From positions 239,534 through 303,533 of the forward strand of contig JAKFUU010000012.1 in assembly GCA_021732525.1 (NCBI GenBank): 64,000 nt of DNA. The letters are read 5' to 3'. The notes beneath the pieces are model-generated. The model was given only the letters and a program-made list of their open reading frames with translations. It did no database searches and was not told the origin of the DNA. The DNA is from Sphingomonadaceae bacterium (GTDB lineage: Bacteria > Pseudomonadota > Alphaproteobacteria > Sphingomonadales > Sphingomonadaceae). Of this stretch, positions 17,089 through 26,215 are shown in pieces; position 1 is the first letter of the stretch; each line of letters starts with the position of its first letter. A program made the position numbers and the translations under genes.

Positions 17089-19149
17089 ATGTTCAAAAAA
17101 ATTCTAATCGCCAACCGCGGCGAAATTGCTTGCCGGATCATCAAGACCGCGCGCCGCATGGGGATCGCGACCGTTGCGGTCTATTCGGATGCCGATGCGC
17201 GCGCGCCCTTTGTACAGATGGCGGATGAGGCCGTGCATATCGGGCCTTCGCCCGCTGCGCAGTCCTATTTGCTGGCCGAGAAAATCATCGAAGCGTGCAA
17301 GCAAACGGGTGCGGAGGCGGTGCATCCGGGTTATGGTTTCCTGTCCGAACGCACCTCTTTTGCAGAACAACTGAAGGCAGAGGGCATCGCCTTTATCGGC
17401 CCGCCGGTGAACGCGATTGCCGCGATGGGGGACAAGATTGAGTCGAAGAAACTCGCCATGGCGGCAGGGGTCAATGTCGTGCCGGGCTTTGTCGGCGAGA
17501 TTGACGATACCGAACATGCGGTGCGGATTTCGGCGGAGATTGGCTATCCGGTGATGATGAAGGCCAGCGCGGGCGGCGGCGGCAAGGGGATGCGGCTTGC
17601 CTATAATGAGGCCGATGTTCGCGAAGGGTTCGAGGCGACCAAGCGCGAAGGGCTGAATTCGTTCGGCGACGACCGCGTGTTTATCGAGAAATTTATCCTT
17701 GGGCCCCGCCATATCGAAATCCAGATATTGGGCGACCAGCACGGCAACATTCTCTACCTCAACGAACGCGAATGCTCAATCCAGCGGCGGCACCAAAAGG
17801 TCGTTGAGGAAGCGCCGTCACCCTTCGTTACGCCCAAGATGCGCAAAGCGATGGGCGAACAATGCGTCGCTCTGGCCCGCGCGGTGGGTTATTATTCCGC
17901 CGGAACGGTCGAGCTGATTGTTTCGGGCGCGGACCCATCGGGCGAGAGCTTCTACTTCCTCGAAATGAATACGCGCCTGCAGGTGGAGCATCCGGTGACC
18001 GAATGCATTACCGGCATCGATCTGGTCGAACAGATGATCCGCGTTGCCGCTGGCGAAAAGCTTGCCATGACGCAGGATGATATCAAAATTGACGGTTGGG
18101 CGATCGAAAACCGCGTCTATGCCGAAGATCCCTATCGAGGGTTTCTGCCGTCGACTGGCAGGCTTACGCGCTATCGTTCCCCCACTCGTCATCCCTGCGA
18201 AGATGGGGATCGAATTGATAGTGGAGTAACTACTGACCAGCAGGAGATGGATTCCCGCCTACGCGGGAATGACGGAGTGAGGGTAGATGATGGCGTAATG
18301 GAGGGCGGCGAAGTCTCCTTGTTCTATGACCCGATGATCGCCAAGTTGATCACTTGGGCCCCAACCCGCGACGAGGCCGCTGACCTGCAAATCGCCGCGC
18401 TCGACCGCTTCGAAATCGAGGGCCTTGGCCATAATATCGATTTCGTTTCCGCCATCATGCAGCATCCCCGTTTTCGTTCGGGCGCGCTGACCACCGGGTT
18501 CATTGCGGAGGAATATCCCGGCGGATTTCGAGGCGCGCCGACGTCCATCGAACTGACGCGCAACCTCGCGGCTATTGCGGCCTTTGTGGCGACGGCGGAG
18601 GCGGACCGCGCGCGCCGCGTTAATGGCCAATTGGGGGACCGGTTGACACCGCCACCGGCTTGGCAAGTGAAGGTCGATGATATCCTTCACGATGTTACCT
18701 TGTCGGGAGATGATTTATATGTGGACGGGGCGCGGGTTGATCTCGATATGGAATATACGCCGGGCGACCGCCTGATTGCGGCCGAAATTGGTGATGATCC
18801 TCTCGCCGTGAAGATCGTCAAGACATATTGCGGTTTCAAATTCACCGCCCGCGGCGCGGCGCATCACATCCGCTGCTTGCCAGCCCATATTGCGCATTTG
18901 TCAGCACATATGATTGACAAGATTCCGCCCGACCTATCGCGATATCTTATCTGTCCGATGCCGGGTTTGGTAACCAAAATCCACGTGGGCGTTGGTGACA
19001 CGGTCGAGGCGGGGCAACCGCTGGCCGTTGTGGAGGCGATGAAGATGGAAAATATCCTGCGCGCCGAAAAATCGGGGACGGTAAAGGCCATAAATGCGGC
19101 AGAAGGCGACAGCTTAGCGGTGGATGCATTGATATTGGAATTGGGGTGA
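17089..19149 (+). CDS. pccA: Propionyl-CoA carboxylase alpha subunit (biotin carboxylase and carrier)
   Basis: Carboxylates biotin with ATP and carries it to PccB. The biotin-carboxylase ATP-grasp domain shows KASAGGGGKGMR near residue 160 and EMNTRLQVEHPVTE; the biotin carrier at the C-terminus has EAMKMEN near residue 647. Residues about 365-397 (after GRLTRYRS) are encoded by an in-frame repeat inserted in a loop before VMEGGEVSLFYDPMIAKLIT. The 686 residues reflect this insert. Last gene of the operon. Confidence 0.96.
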   Translation: MFKKILIANRGEIACRIIKTARRMGIATVAVYSDADARAPFVQMADEAVHIGPSPAAQSYLLAEKIIEACKQTGAEAVHPGYGFLSERTSFAEQLKAEGIAFIGPPVNAIAAMGDKIESKKLAMAAGVNVVPGFVGEIDDTEHAVRISAEIGYPVMMKASAGGGGKGMRLAYNEADVREGFEATKREGLNSFGDDRVFIEKFILGPRHIEIQILGDQHGNILYLNERECSIQRRHQKVVEEAPSPFVTPKMRKAMGEQCVALARAVGYYSAGTVELIVSGADPSGESFYFLEMNTRLQVEHPVTECITGIDLVEQMIRVAAGEKLAMTQDDIKIDGWAIENRVYAEDPYRGFLPSTGRLTRYRSPTRHPCEDGDRIDSGVTTDQQEMDSRLRGNDGVRVDDGVMEGGEVSLFYDPMIAKLITWAPTRDEAADLQIAALDRFEIEGLGHNIDFVSAIMQHPRFRSGALTTGFIAEEYPGGFRGAPTSIELTRNLAAIAAFVATAEADRARRVNGQLGDRLTPPPAWQVKVDDILHDVTLSGDDLYVDGARVDLDMEYTPGDRLIAAEIGDDPLAVKIVKTYCGFKFTARGAAHHIRCLPAHIAHLSAHMIDKIPPDLSRYLICPMPGLVTKIHVGVGDTVEAGQPLAVVEAMKMENILRAEKSGTVKAINAAEGDSLAVDALILELG
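18183..18279. repeat. In-frame inverted repeat within pccA
   Basis: The ends CACTCGTCAT and ATGACGGAGTG pair imperfectly; GATTCCCGCCTACGCGGGAA forms an inner hairpin. This is the dispersed alphaproteobacterial GTCATTCCCGCG-type repeat. It adds about 32 residues to PccA without breaking the frame. Confidence 0.85.
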
Positions 19150-19164
19150 CTCAACATCCAATGG

Positions 19165-19236
19165 CATTGCGAGCATAGGCGCGGCAATCCAGACTGTGTG
19201 CCGGTGACACTGGATTGCCGCGCTTCGCTCGCAATG
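19165..19236. repeat. Inverted repeat after pccA (family D)
   Basis: Ends CATTGCGAGC and GCTCGCAATG are exact inverted repeats, with GCGGCAATCCAG and CTGGATTGCCGC nested inside. A related copy is inside the Rieske gene at 58258. Its stem could also terminate transcription of the operon, although no T-run follows. Confidence 0.8.
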
Positions 19237-19283
19237 ACGAGGAGAATCGACTTAACGTCATCGCGCTCTAATATCATCAAACT

Positions 19284-20234
19284 CTAACCCAACTCGGGTT
19301 TAAGCCACGGATAATCGGCAAGGAGTGGGGGGAGACTATGTTGGTGCAGGTGGCGCTGGGCAAAGCTTGCGGTGGCGGCGGGCAGATTGCCCAGATCGCC
19401 CAACCGCGCCACCAATTGTATCGTGCGGGAAAATTGCCCGCGCGGCATGGGGGCTAGGCGCAATTGTTTCATCAAACCCATATGACCGGCGGCGCATAGC
19501 GGCGTCGTAATGCTCCAGCCCAGTCCGCTGGCCACCGAGGTCAATTGTTGAAATGTCGAATCCACTTCCATGAAATTGGGCAATCTCACCTTCATTCGCG
19601 CCATTTGCCGTTCAATGCGTTGGCCCATGCCCGACAGCATGGAATAGCGGATGAACGGCATGCCGGCAAATTGTTCGATGGTGCGAATTTCTTCGGTATA
19701 GTCGGCCGGAACGACCAGGATAAAGGGTTCGTCCAATATGTTATAATGTTCGACACCCGGCGTGTTTTCCAGCGTCGAGCTGCCTGTGATTAACATGTCA
19801 AATTTGCGGGTTAGAAATTCGCTATGGTGGATTTGGGAAATGCCCGAACGAATGCGCCAATGCGCGGCGCGGCCGCCCAGATGCATTACCAATGGCGCGG
19901 TCAATTGATTGGCAACGCTTTCGGCCATAGCAATTGTAACGGTTTCGATGGGCAATTTTGACCCATCGCGAATTTCTCCGATCAGGCTTTTGGCCTCAAT
20001 CACCAATTTTCCGCCATGGTCGAACAAGGCTTTGCCGCTGGCAGTCAAGACCATGGGACGCAGCGTCCGGTCAAACAGATTAACGCCCACCGCGCTTTCC
20101 AGCTTGGCAATAATTTGGGAAACCGCCGATTGGGTAATGCCCAAATGCCGCGCGCTTTGCGTCATTCCGCCCAGCTCGGCCGTTAGCAGAAAAACCTCAA
20201 TCGCGTAAAAATCAAAGGCTTGTGGCAATCGCAT
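19284..20234 (-). CDS. LysR-family transcriptional regulator
   Basis: 316 residues with the N-terminal winged helix-turn-helix (MTQSARHLGITQSAVSQIIA near residues 24-43) and a substrate-binding domain. It starts 12 bases after soxG and is the last gene of the sarcosine-oxidase operon, so it may control that operon in response to a pathway intermediate. The ligand is unknown. Confidence 0.9.
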   Translation of the reverse strand: MRLPQAFDFYAIEVFLLTAELGGMTQSARHLGITQSAVSQIIAKLESAVGVNLFDRTLRPMVLTASGKALFDHGGKLVIEAKSLIGEIRDGSKLPIETVTIAMAESVANQLTAPLVMHLGGRAAHWRIRSGISQIHHSEFLTRKFDMLITGSSTLENTPGVEHYNILDEPFILVVPADYTEEIRTIEQFAGMPFIRYSMLSGMGQRIERQMARMKVRLPNFMEVDSTFQQLTSVASGLGWSITTPLCAAGHMGLMKQLRLAPMPRGQFSRTIQLVARLGDLGNLPAATASFAQRHLHQHSLPPLLADYPWLKPELG

Positions 20235-20246
20235 GGCTTGGCGGGG

Positions 20247-20744
20247 TCAGGAAGCTGCGGGCAAGATGCCCGCCGCCCGCCGCCAGAAATGCAACAAGCT
20301 TTCGCTGAAACTGCGCGGCACATAGGCGATGCAGCTATTTTCGCTGTCTACAAATAATCGGACGGGCACATGGTCGATGGTCGTCGCCGCGCTGCAACCG
20401 GGACCAAAGGTTGGGTCTTCTGCATCGAAAACGCCGCTTTCCATCAACAGCGCGCGCCAGCCCGCGCCCGAAAGTTGGGCGCGAATAATGCCCCCACCGA
20501 TGGCGGTTATCGCGCCATTATCCGCCAATATATCGGGCAGCGCGGAAACATCGCCTTCGGCCAGCCAAACGGCGGGTTCATAGCGGATCAACCGCAGGGC
20601 ATTGCCCCCCGCCGAATGACCCATCGGCGGCAGGGCAAAGCCCGTGCGGGCTTCAAAACGGTTTGCGGTGGTAGCCGGGTTGCTCCATATTTCCACCGTG
20701 TGCAGCGGTGCAGCGGGCAGGGTGGTGATGCGAAGGTCAGTCAT
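20247..20744 (-). CDS. soxG: Sarcosine oxidase gamma subunit
   Basis: 165 residues, weakly conserved GcvT-like small subunit of heterotetrameric sarcosine oxidase. Identified mainly by position directly after the alpha subunit (8-base overlap) and motifs WLAEGDVSALPDIL and SCIAYVPRSFSESLLHFW. Completes a soxB-soxDA-soxG set. Confidence 0.82.
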   Translation of the reverse strand: MTDLRITTLPAAPLHTVEIWSNPATTANRFEARTGFALPPMGHSAGGNALRLIRYEPAVWLAEGDVSALPDILADNGAITAIGGGIIRAQLSGAGWRALLMESGVFDAEDPTFGPGCSAATTIDHVPVRLFVDSENSCIAYVPRSFSESLLHFWRRAAGILPAAS

Positions 20745-23700
20745 GATAACGCTCCCCGGACATGTCGTAAAAATGCGGATGCGTAACGCGGACGCGCGCG
20801 GTTTGCCCGCGGGTCGGCGAGGTTGCGATCAGCTCTTCGCCGTGACGGGCAAAGCCATCCAGCAATTGCCCCAGCGCAATTGATCCACCTTCAATGATGC
20901 GAAACGCCGCCGCGCTGACATGGCCTTGCGGCGTCTCGCCATCGCGGGCGATGAGCATGGCCCCTTCGGCGATGACACCCGCAATCGCCTCAAGCCCGAC
21001 CAATTGCCGCCGCCCCGGTTCGGACAAGGCCGGGCGCGATAGCCCCGACGCGCCGATATAGCCGCCCGCTTTGTTGAGCATCTTGTCAAGCGCCAGATCA
21101 TGCGGGGTCATCCGCCCGTCAATCTCTCCGCCCACGACGAGATGCCCTTTTTCGATACGGAGGAACTCCATGGCCTCCATGCCGTAAAGGCAGCCATTTT
21201 GGGTAGTGACGGCCTGCTCAAGCGCGGCCCAGACGGGGGCGGCCTGTGTCGCCTCGACATAGATTTCAAACGCGCGTTCGCCGCTATAGCTGGCGGCGAG
21301 AATGCGCGCGGGCACGCCTGCGATGGTCGCCGGAACGGTTGACATATGGCGCGGCGGTTCGATATCAATGAGCGGTGCGAGCACTGTCTTGGCCTGCGGC
21401 CCGGCGAGCGCGATCCCGGCATAATGTTCCTGCACATTGACCGCCGAGACGCGCAGCTGCGGGCAGAGCATGTTGCGGACATAGGAAATATGCCCCGCCA
21501 TCTTGTCCGCGCCGCCCGTTGAGCTGGTCAGCAGATAGCGGTTCTCACCCAATCGCCAGACCGTGCCATCGTCAAACACCATCCCATCTTCGCGCAGCAT
21601 GAAAGTGTAGCGACCCCGTCCGACCGCGAGCTTGCCAACATTGGTGGCGCAGATGATTTCGAGGAATGTCACCGCGTCAGGGCCGCAGACTTCAAATTTG
21701 GCGAGCGTTGAAACGTCGGTCATGCCGATATTGCTGCGCACCATTCGTGCCTCGCGCAATGCCGCTTGCGCAAGCGTCTCATCTCTAACCGGATAAGCGC
21801 GCGGACGGAACCAATGGCCCAGCGGCTGCCAGAGCGGATTTCTTGCTTGATGCGCGTCGTACAACGCCAAGTGCCGCACATGCGCGCCCCCATTTCTCGC
21901 GCCCGCCCCCGCGAGCAGCCCCATCGTCACGGGCGTATAAGGCGGGCGGAAAGTGGTGAGGCCAGCCTCTGGAATCGCGACGCCCTGTTTTTCTGCCAGC
22001 CGGCCAAGTGCGGCCATATTGCTCAATTTGCCCTGGTCGGTCGCCATGCCGAGCGTTGTGTATCGCTTCAAATGTTCGACCGAACGATAGCCTTCGGCCC
22101 AAGCAAGATCGACATCGGCGAGTGTCACATCATTTTGAAAATCGACGAAGCTTTTCTTTGGGTTTCCGGCGGGCGCGGCGATCAATACCGCTTCGGGATT
22201 GGCCGCGCCGCCGATGGTGATGACGTTTTGGCGCGATGTCGCGGGCACAAAGGCGTGGGCCGCGTCGTTCCAGTTAAGCGTACCGCCAGCCTGCATGTGC
22301 AGATGGACAACGGGCGTGAACCCGCCAGAGACGACGAGCAGATCGGCATTCCAGTTTTTTGTCGTGCCATCCACCTGCGCGATCACACTCTTCAGACAAT
22401 GCCGTGCCCCCGTTGTGGAGAGAGGAATGGCATTGTAGTGGACGGCAAATCCGCTGTCCGCGCCAGCGGGTTTAGGCCGCGCATCGAGGATCGCAACAAT
22501 CTCTGCGCCTGCCGCTTTCAACGCAGTGGCAGTCAGATAGGCATCGTCATTATTAGTTGCGACCACAACACGCTTGCCCGGCACGACGCCAAAACGCCGG
22601 ATATAGCTGCGCACCGCCTGCGACAGCATGACGCCGGGGCGGTCATTATGCGCAAACGCCATCGGCCGTTCGATACTGCCCGTTGCAAGGATCACCTGGC
22701 CCGCGCGGACATGCCATAGTCGCTGTGCGACGCCACTTGGCGGCACTTGCCCGGGCTCGGTGAGGCGCTCTGTCAGCGTGACAAGGTCATGTTCCCAATA
22801 GCCCGATGCAGTGGTGCGCAGCAAGACGCGACCGCCCAGATAGGCGATGCGCGCCACCGTGGCTTCGATCCATGCCGCGTCCAGTCCTTGCGGATCGCGG
22901 ATGAGCGACGCGCCGGGAATTGAGTCTTGTTCGACAAGGATGACGCGCTTGCCAACTTCAGCAGCCTCAAGCGCGGTGGACAAACCCGCTGGCCCCGCCC
23001 CCACCACAAGCACATCGCAAAAGGCGGCGCGTTGGCTGAACCTGTCGGGATCGGCTTCGGTCGGGGCATTGCCAAGGCCTGCTGCCTTGCGGATGAAATA
23101 TTCGTAAAACATCCAGCGTTTGGCCGAACCGAAGAAGGTTTTGTAATAAAAACCCGCCGAAAACAGCGGCGCAGCAAGGCCCAGCACCGCGCCGACATCG
23201 AAGCTCAGGCTTGGCCAGCGATTCTGGCTTTTGGCCACCAAGCCTTGGTAAACGAACACATCGGTCGCGCGCGTGTTGGGTTCGCTGCGTCCTCCTTCGC
23301 CGACCGTAACCAGTGCGTTGGGTTCCTCAACCCCGGCGGTCATGATGCCGCGCGGCCGGTGATATTTGAAGCTGCGCCCGGTAAGGCCGATGCCGTTCCG
23401 CAACAGCGCGGCGGCGAGCGTATCGCCTTCGCGTGCTTGATAGGCTGTGCCGTCAAAGGTGAAGGTGATGATAAAATCCTCCCCGGAACGGGGAGGTGGA
23501 TCGCGCAGCGAGACGGAGGGGGCTGCTCGCGGTTCACTTTTATCCGCAAGCATATGCTCAACTGTCACAGCCCCCTCCGGCCCGACCGCGCGAACCGCGC
23601 TGATCTCATTCGTCACCCGGTGGCGCGTGATCACCATCCAGGCGCGGCAGCCATAGGTGTGCCGCCAGATTTCCTCGTCAACCCCGCGCGGATTATTGCG

Positions 23701-23826
23701 GGTGAACAGCGTTTTCATCGCGGCTTCGGGCGCAACGTCAAGCGTCACAACCGAATCGACGGTGCGTTCATAAGTAAACTCGGCCTGCGCGCGCGCGCCG
23801 CAATGGGGGCAGTGTATCTGCATCAT
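20737..23826 (-). CDS. soxA: Sarcosine oxidase delta-alpha fusion (SoxD-SoxA)
   Basis: Oxidatively demethylates sarcosine-like amines, passing the methyl to THF. Residues 1-81 are SoxD-like with the zinc pair CPHCG and ENNPRGVDEEIWRHTYGC-like sequence (NNPRGVDEEIWRHTYGC). Residues 82-118 are encoded by a CTCCCC repeat. From 119 on it is SoxA: TFDGTAYQAREGDTLAAALL, RSFKYHRPRGIMTAG, the FAD motif VVGAGPAGLSTALEA, an NAD motif and a C-terminal GcvT-type THF domain. In most bacteria soxD and soxA are separate genes. The start overlaps the soxB stop (TAATG). Confidence 0.9.
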   Translation of the reverse strand: MMQIHCPHCGARAQAEFTYERTVDSVVTLDVAPEAAMKTLFTRNNPRGVDEEIWRHTYGCRAWMVITRHRVTNEISAVRAVGPEGAVTVEHMLADKSEPRAAPSVSLRDPPPRSGEDFIITFTFDGTAYQAREGDTLAAALLRNGIGLTGRSFKYHRPRGIMTAGVEEPNALVTVGEGGRSEPNTRATDVFVYQGLVAKSQNRWPSLSFDVGAVLGLAAPLFSAGFYYKTFFGSAKRWMFYEYFIRKAAGLGNAPTEADPDRFSQRAAFCDVLVVGAGPAGLSTALEAAEVGKRVILVEQDSIPGASLIRDPQGLDAAWIEATVARIAYLGGRVLLRTTASGYWEHDLVTLTERLTEPGQVPPSGVAQRLWHVRAGQVILATGSIERPMAFAHNDRPGVMLSQAVRSYIRRFGVVPGKRVVVATNNDDAYLTATALKAAGAEIVAILDARPKPAGADSGFAVHYNAIPLSTTGARHCLKSVIAQVDGTTKNWNADLLVVSGGFTPVVHLHMQAGGTLNWNDAAHAFVPATSRQNVITIGGAANPEAVLIAAPAGNPKKSFVDFQNDVTLADVDLAWAEGYRSVEHLKRYTTLGMATDQGKLSNMAALGRLAEKQGVAIPEAGLTTFRPPYTPVTMGLLAGAGARNGGAHVRHLALYDAHQARNPLWQPLGHWFRPRAYPVRDETLAQAALREARMVRSNIGMTDVSTLAKFEVCGPDAVTFLEIICATNVGKLAVGRGRYTFMLREDGMVFDDGTVWRLGENRYLLTSSTGGADKMAGHISYVRNMLCPQLRVSAVNVQEHYAGIALAGPQAKTVLAPLIDIEPPRHMSTVPATIAGVPARILAASYSGERAFEIYVEATQAAPVWAALEQAVTTQNGCLYGMEAMEFLRIEKGHLVVGGEIDGRMTPHDLALDKMLNKAGGYIGASGLSRPALSEPGRRQLVGLEAIAGVIAEGAMLIARDGETPQGHVSAAAFRIIEGGSIALGQLLDGFARHGEELIATSPTRGQTARVRVTHPHFYDMSGERYHD
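23476..23580. repeat. CTCCCC repeat forming the soxD-soxA linker
   Basis: Contains ATCCTCCCCGGAACGGGGAG, identical to the left end of the mutase-gene repeat, plus the inner pair GGAGGGGGCT and AGCCCCCTCC. On the minus strand it encodes the Ser/Pro/Arg-rich joint between the SoxD and SoxA parts. Confidence 0.8.
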
Positions 23827-25082
23827 TAGCGGCTATTCGGCATCGGGCCGCTCCCCGTTTCGTCAATCGTCGCACCGCGTTCAAAGCGCTCGAGCGCGAA
23901 GGGCGCGTTCAGCTCGTGCGGCTTGCCCGTCGCGAGCGTATGGGCATAGGTCCAGCCCGATGCCGGCGTCGCCTTAAACCCGCCATAGCACCAGCCGCCG
24001 TTGAGATAGAGGTTTTCAACCGGCGTTTCGCCGATGATTGGCGCGCCATCAAAGCTCATATCGGTAACGCCCGACCAGGTGCGCACCATCCGCAAGCGCG
24101 ACAAAGCGGGGACGAGCGCGAGGCCTTGCGCAATGGCGTGCTGCATGATCATCGGATCGCCGCGCTGCGCATAGCTTGGCCAGTTATCGGGATCGCCGCC
24201 AAACACGATCCCGCCTTTGTCCGACTGGCTGATATAGCAATGGAGCGACTGCGTCTGGATGACGCTGTTGATCATCGGCTTCACGCCCTCGGTCACCATC
24301 GCCTGCAAAGTCTGCGATTCAATCGGCAGTTTGAGCCCCGCCAGCCCCGCAACATGGCCGCTATGCCCGGCAACGCAAATGCCAACACGGCCAGCGCCAA
24401 TGCGCCCGCGCGTCGTTTCCACGCCGACCACGGCACCGCCATCGCGCAGGAAACCGGTCACTTCGCATTTTTGGATGATATCGACACCGAGCGAATCCGC
24501 CCCCCGCGCATAGCCCCAAGCGACGGCGTCATGCCGCGCGGTGCCGCCGCGCCGCTGGATCATCGCGCCTTCAATCGGAAACCGCGCTGTGCGCGACATA
24601 TCGAGCAAAGGCTCAAACTTCGCAACCTGATCACGGGTCATGAGTTCAGCGTCAATCCCGTCGCACCGCATGGCATCGCCCTTTTGTGCCAGCATCGTCA
24701 TATCGGCATCGCTATGGCCGAGCGTGAGCGACCCGCGCGGCGAGAACATGACGTTATAGTTCAGCTCGTCGCTCAAATGCTCCCACATTTTGAGGCCGAA
24801 TTCGAACAAATTGTGAAGCGGCGCGAGCCGGTAGTTGGAGCGTACAATCGTCGTATTGCGCCCGGTATTGCCGCCGCCGATATAGCCCTTTTCCAGCACC
24901 GCGATATTGCGCAGGCCGTGCACCTTGGCGAGATAATAGGCCGTGGCCAGCCCATGCCCGCCCCCGCCAATGACGATGATGTCATAATGTGCTTTGGGTT
25001 CGGGATCGCGCCACGCGGGCTGCCAATGCTTTTGCCCGTTAAACGCGCCGCGCAGCAGGCTAAGCGCGGAATAACGAGTCAT
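23826..25082 (-). CDS. soxB: Sarcosine oxidase beta subunit
   Basis: FAD-containing catalytic subunit (418 residues). The dinucleotide motif IVIGGGGHGLATAYYLAK lies near residue 37, preceded by the characteristic HWQPAWRDPEPKAHYD; the FMN-linking region follows. The frame is open from 25115, but ATG 25082 overlaps the upstream stop (ATGA) and is the likely start. Completes SoxB-DA-G. Confidence 0.93.
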   Translation of the reverse strand: MTRYSALSLLRGAFNGQKHWQPAWRDPEPKAHYDIIVIGGGGHGLATAYYLAKVHGLRNIAVLEKGYIGGGNTGRNTTIVRSNYRLAPLHNLFEFGLKMWEHLSDELNYNVMFSPRGSLTLGHSDADMTMLAQKGDAMRCDGIDAELMTRDQVAKFEPLLDMSRTARFPIEGAMIQRRGGTARHDAVAWGYARGADSLGVDIIQKCEVTGFLRDGGAVVGVETTRGRIGAGRVGICVAGHSGHVAGLAGLKLPIESQTLQAMVTEGVKPMINSVIQTQSLHCYISQSDKGGIVFGGDPDNWPSYAQRGDPMIMQHAIAQGLALVPALSRLRMVRTWSGVTDMSFDGAPIIGETPVENLYLNGGWCYGGFKATPASGWTYAHTLATGKPHELNAPFALERFERGATIDETGSGPMPNSR

Positions 25083-26215
25083 GAGAGGGGCATCCACCCG
25101 CGCTTTTCGCGCCAATCGGCCTCCAGCCCGTCAAAGCGCGCGAGCTTCAGAATATCGATATCAGCAAAAGAGCATTTGCCCTCAATCACCAGATCGCGGA
25201 TCGCATGGCCCGACGCGGGCGACAGGCCAAAGCCAACGCTTGACATCGACGCAACCACGACATTGTCGGGGCTGGTCAGCCGGTCGATGATCGGGCGGCC
25301 ATCGGGCGAATTTTCGATCACCCCGGCCCAGCTGCGGATTACGTTCAGATGCGCGGCCTTGGGGAATAGCTCAGCCAGCCGCTTGGCAAGGTTGCGCGCG
25401 AGCGGGGTTGAGGGCCGCGCGGCGGGGCCATCCCCCTCTGTGTCCAGCCATTCATGAGGGCCACCGCCATAAGCCAGATTGCCGCGCATCGTCTGGCGAC
25501 CATAAAGCTTGTGCCCGTCCACGCCGGTAAGCGGCATCATCGGGGCGGGCTCGGTAATGATCATCTCCGCGCGCGCCGCGGCCAGCGGAATATCGACGCC
25601 CAGATGCGCCATGAGCTGCGGGATTTGCGGGCCAGCCGCAACCACGACCGCGTCGCAGCCATAGGTGGCCGTCGCAGTCTTGACCGCGGTCGCCTTGCCG
25701 CCAGCGGTTTCAAAGCCAGTGACCGGGCTATGCTGGATGATCGTCCCGCCCAGATCCTGCAACGCCCAGGCATAGGCCTGCACCGTGCGATGCGGATTGG
25801 CATGCCCGCCAAATTTATAGTGCACGCCGCCATAAGCTTTTTCGCTCGCCAGCGGCACCATATCCAGCACCTGTTTGGTATCGAGCAAGGCAACCGGATG
25901 GTTCAGTCGCGTGTGCCGCTCGGCAACAAAGCGGTATTGCTCCCATTGCCGCTCTGTCATCGCAACGATGATGCGTTCTTTCTGGTGCTCGGTGGGATAG
26001 CCGAGTAGCTCATCCATCTGCGGCCACATTCTTTGTTCTTCATCGAACAAGGGGCTGGCATAATGCGATGCACCGCCGCCATTGCGGCCCGATGCTTCCC
26101 ACCCGACGATATATTTGTCGAGCACCGTCACTTTGACGCCCGAGCGCGCCAGCCACCAGCCTGCGCTCAGGCCCGTAACGCCGCCGCCGACGATGATTAC
26201 CTCAGCGCCGCTCAT
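25079..26215 (-). CDS. FAD-dependent amine/opine oxidoreductase, beta-like subunit
   Basis: 378-residue DadA/GlyOx-type flavoprotein with N-terminal VIIVGGGVTGLSAGWWLARS, EASGRNGGG, and C-terminal SVGFGLSPASGHAIRDLV. It is coupled (ATGA) to the HcnB/OoxA-like gene at 26212. Together they match two-subunit opine oxidase, D-hydroxyproline or hydrogen cyanide synthase-type dehydrogenases that oxidise secondary amines. The substrate is not determined by sequence. Confidence 0.82.
   Translation of the reverse strand: MSGAEVIIVGGGVTGLSAGWWLARSGVKVTVLDKYIVGWEASGRNGGGASHYASPLFDEEQRMWPQMDELLGYPTEHQKERIIVAMTERQWEQYRFVAERHTRLNHPVALLDTKQVLDMVPLASEKAYGGVHYKFGGHANPHRTVQAYAWALQDLGGTIIQHSPVTGFETAGGKATAVKTATATYGCDAVVVAAGPQIPQLMAHLGVDIPLAAARAEMIITEPAPMMPLTGVDGHKLYGRQTMRGNLAYGGGPHEWLDTEGDGPAARPSTPLARNLAKRLAELFPKAAHLNVIRSWAGVIENSPDGRPIIDRLTSPDNVVVASMSSVGFGLSPASGHAIRDLVIEGKCSFADIDILKLARFDGLEADWREKRGWMPLS

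Noticed and set aside
23916..25457. 513-codon open frame on the plus strand
   Set aside because: It is antisense to soxB and the neighbouring flavoprotein gene, both with clear FAD motifs. The translation has no recognisable domain and arises from GC-rich codon bias.
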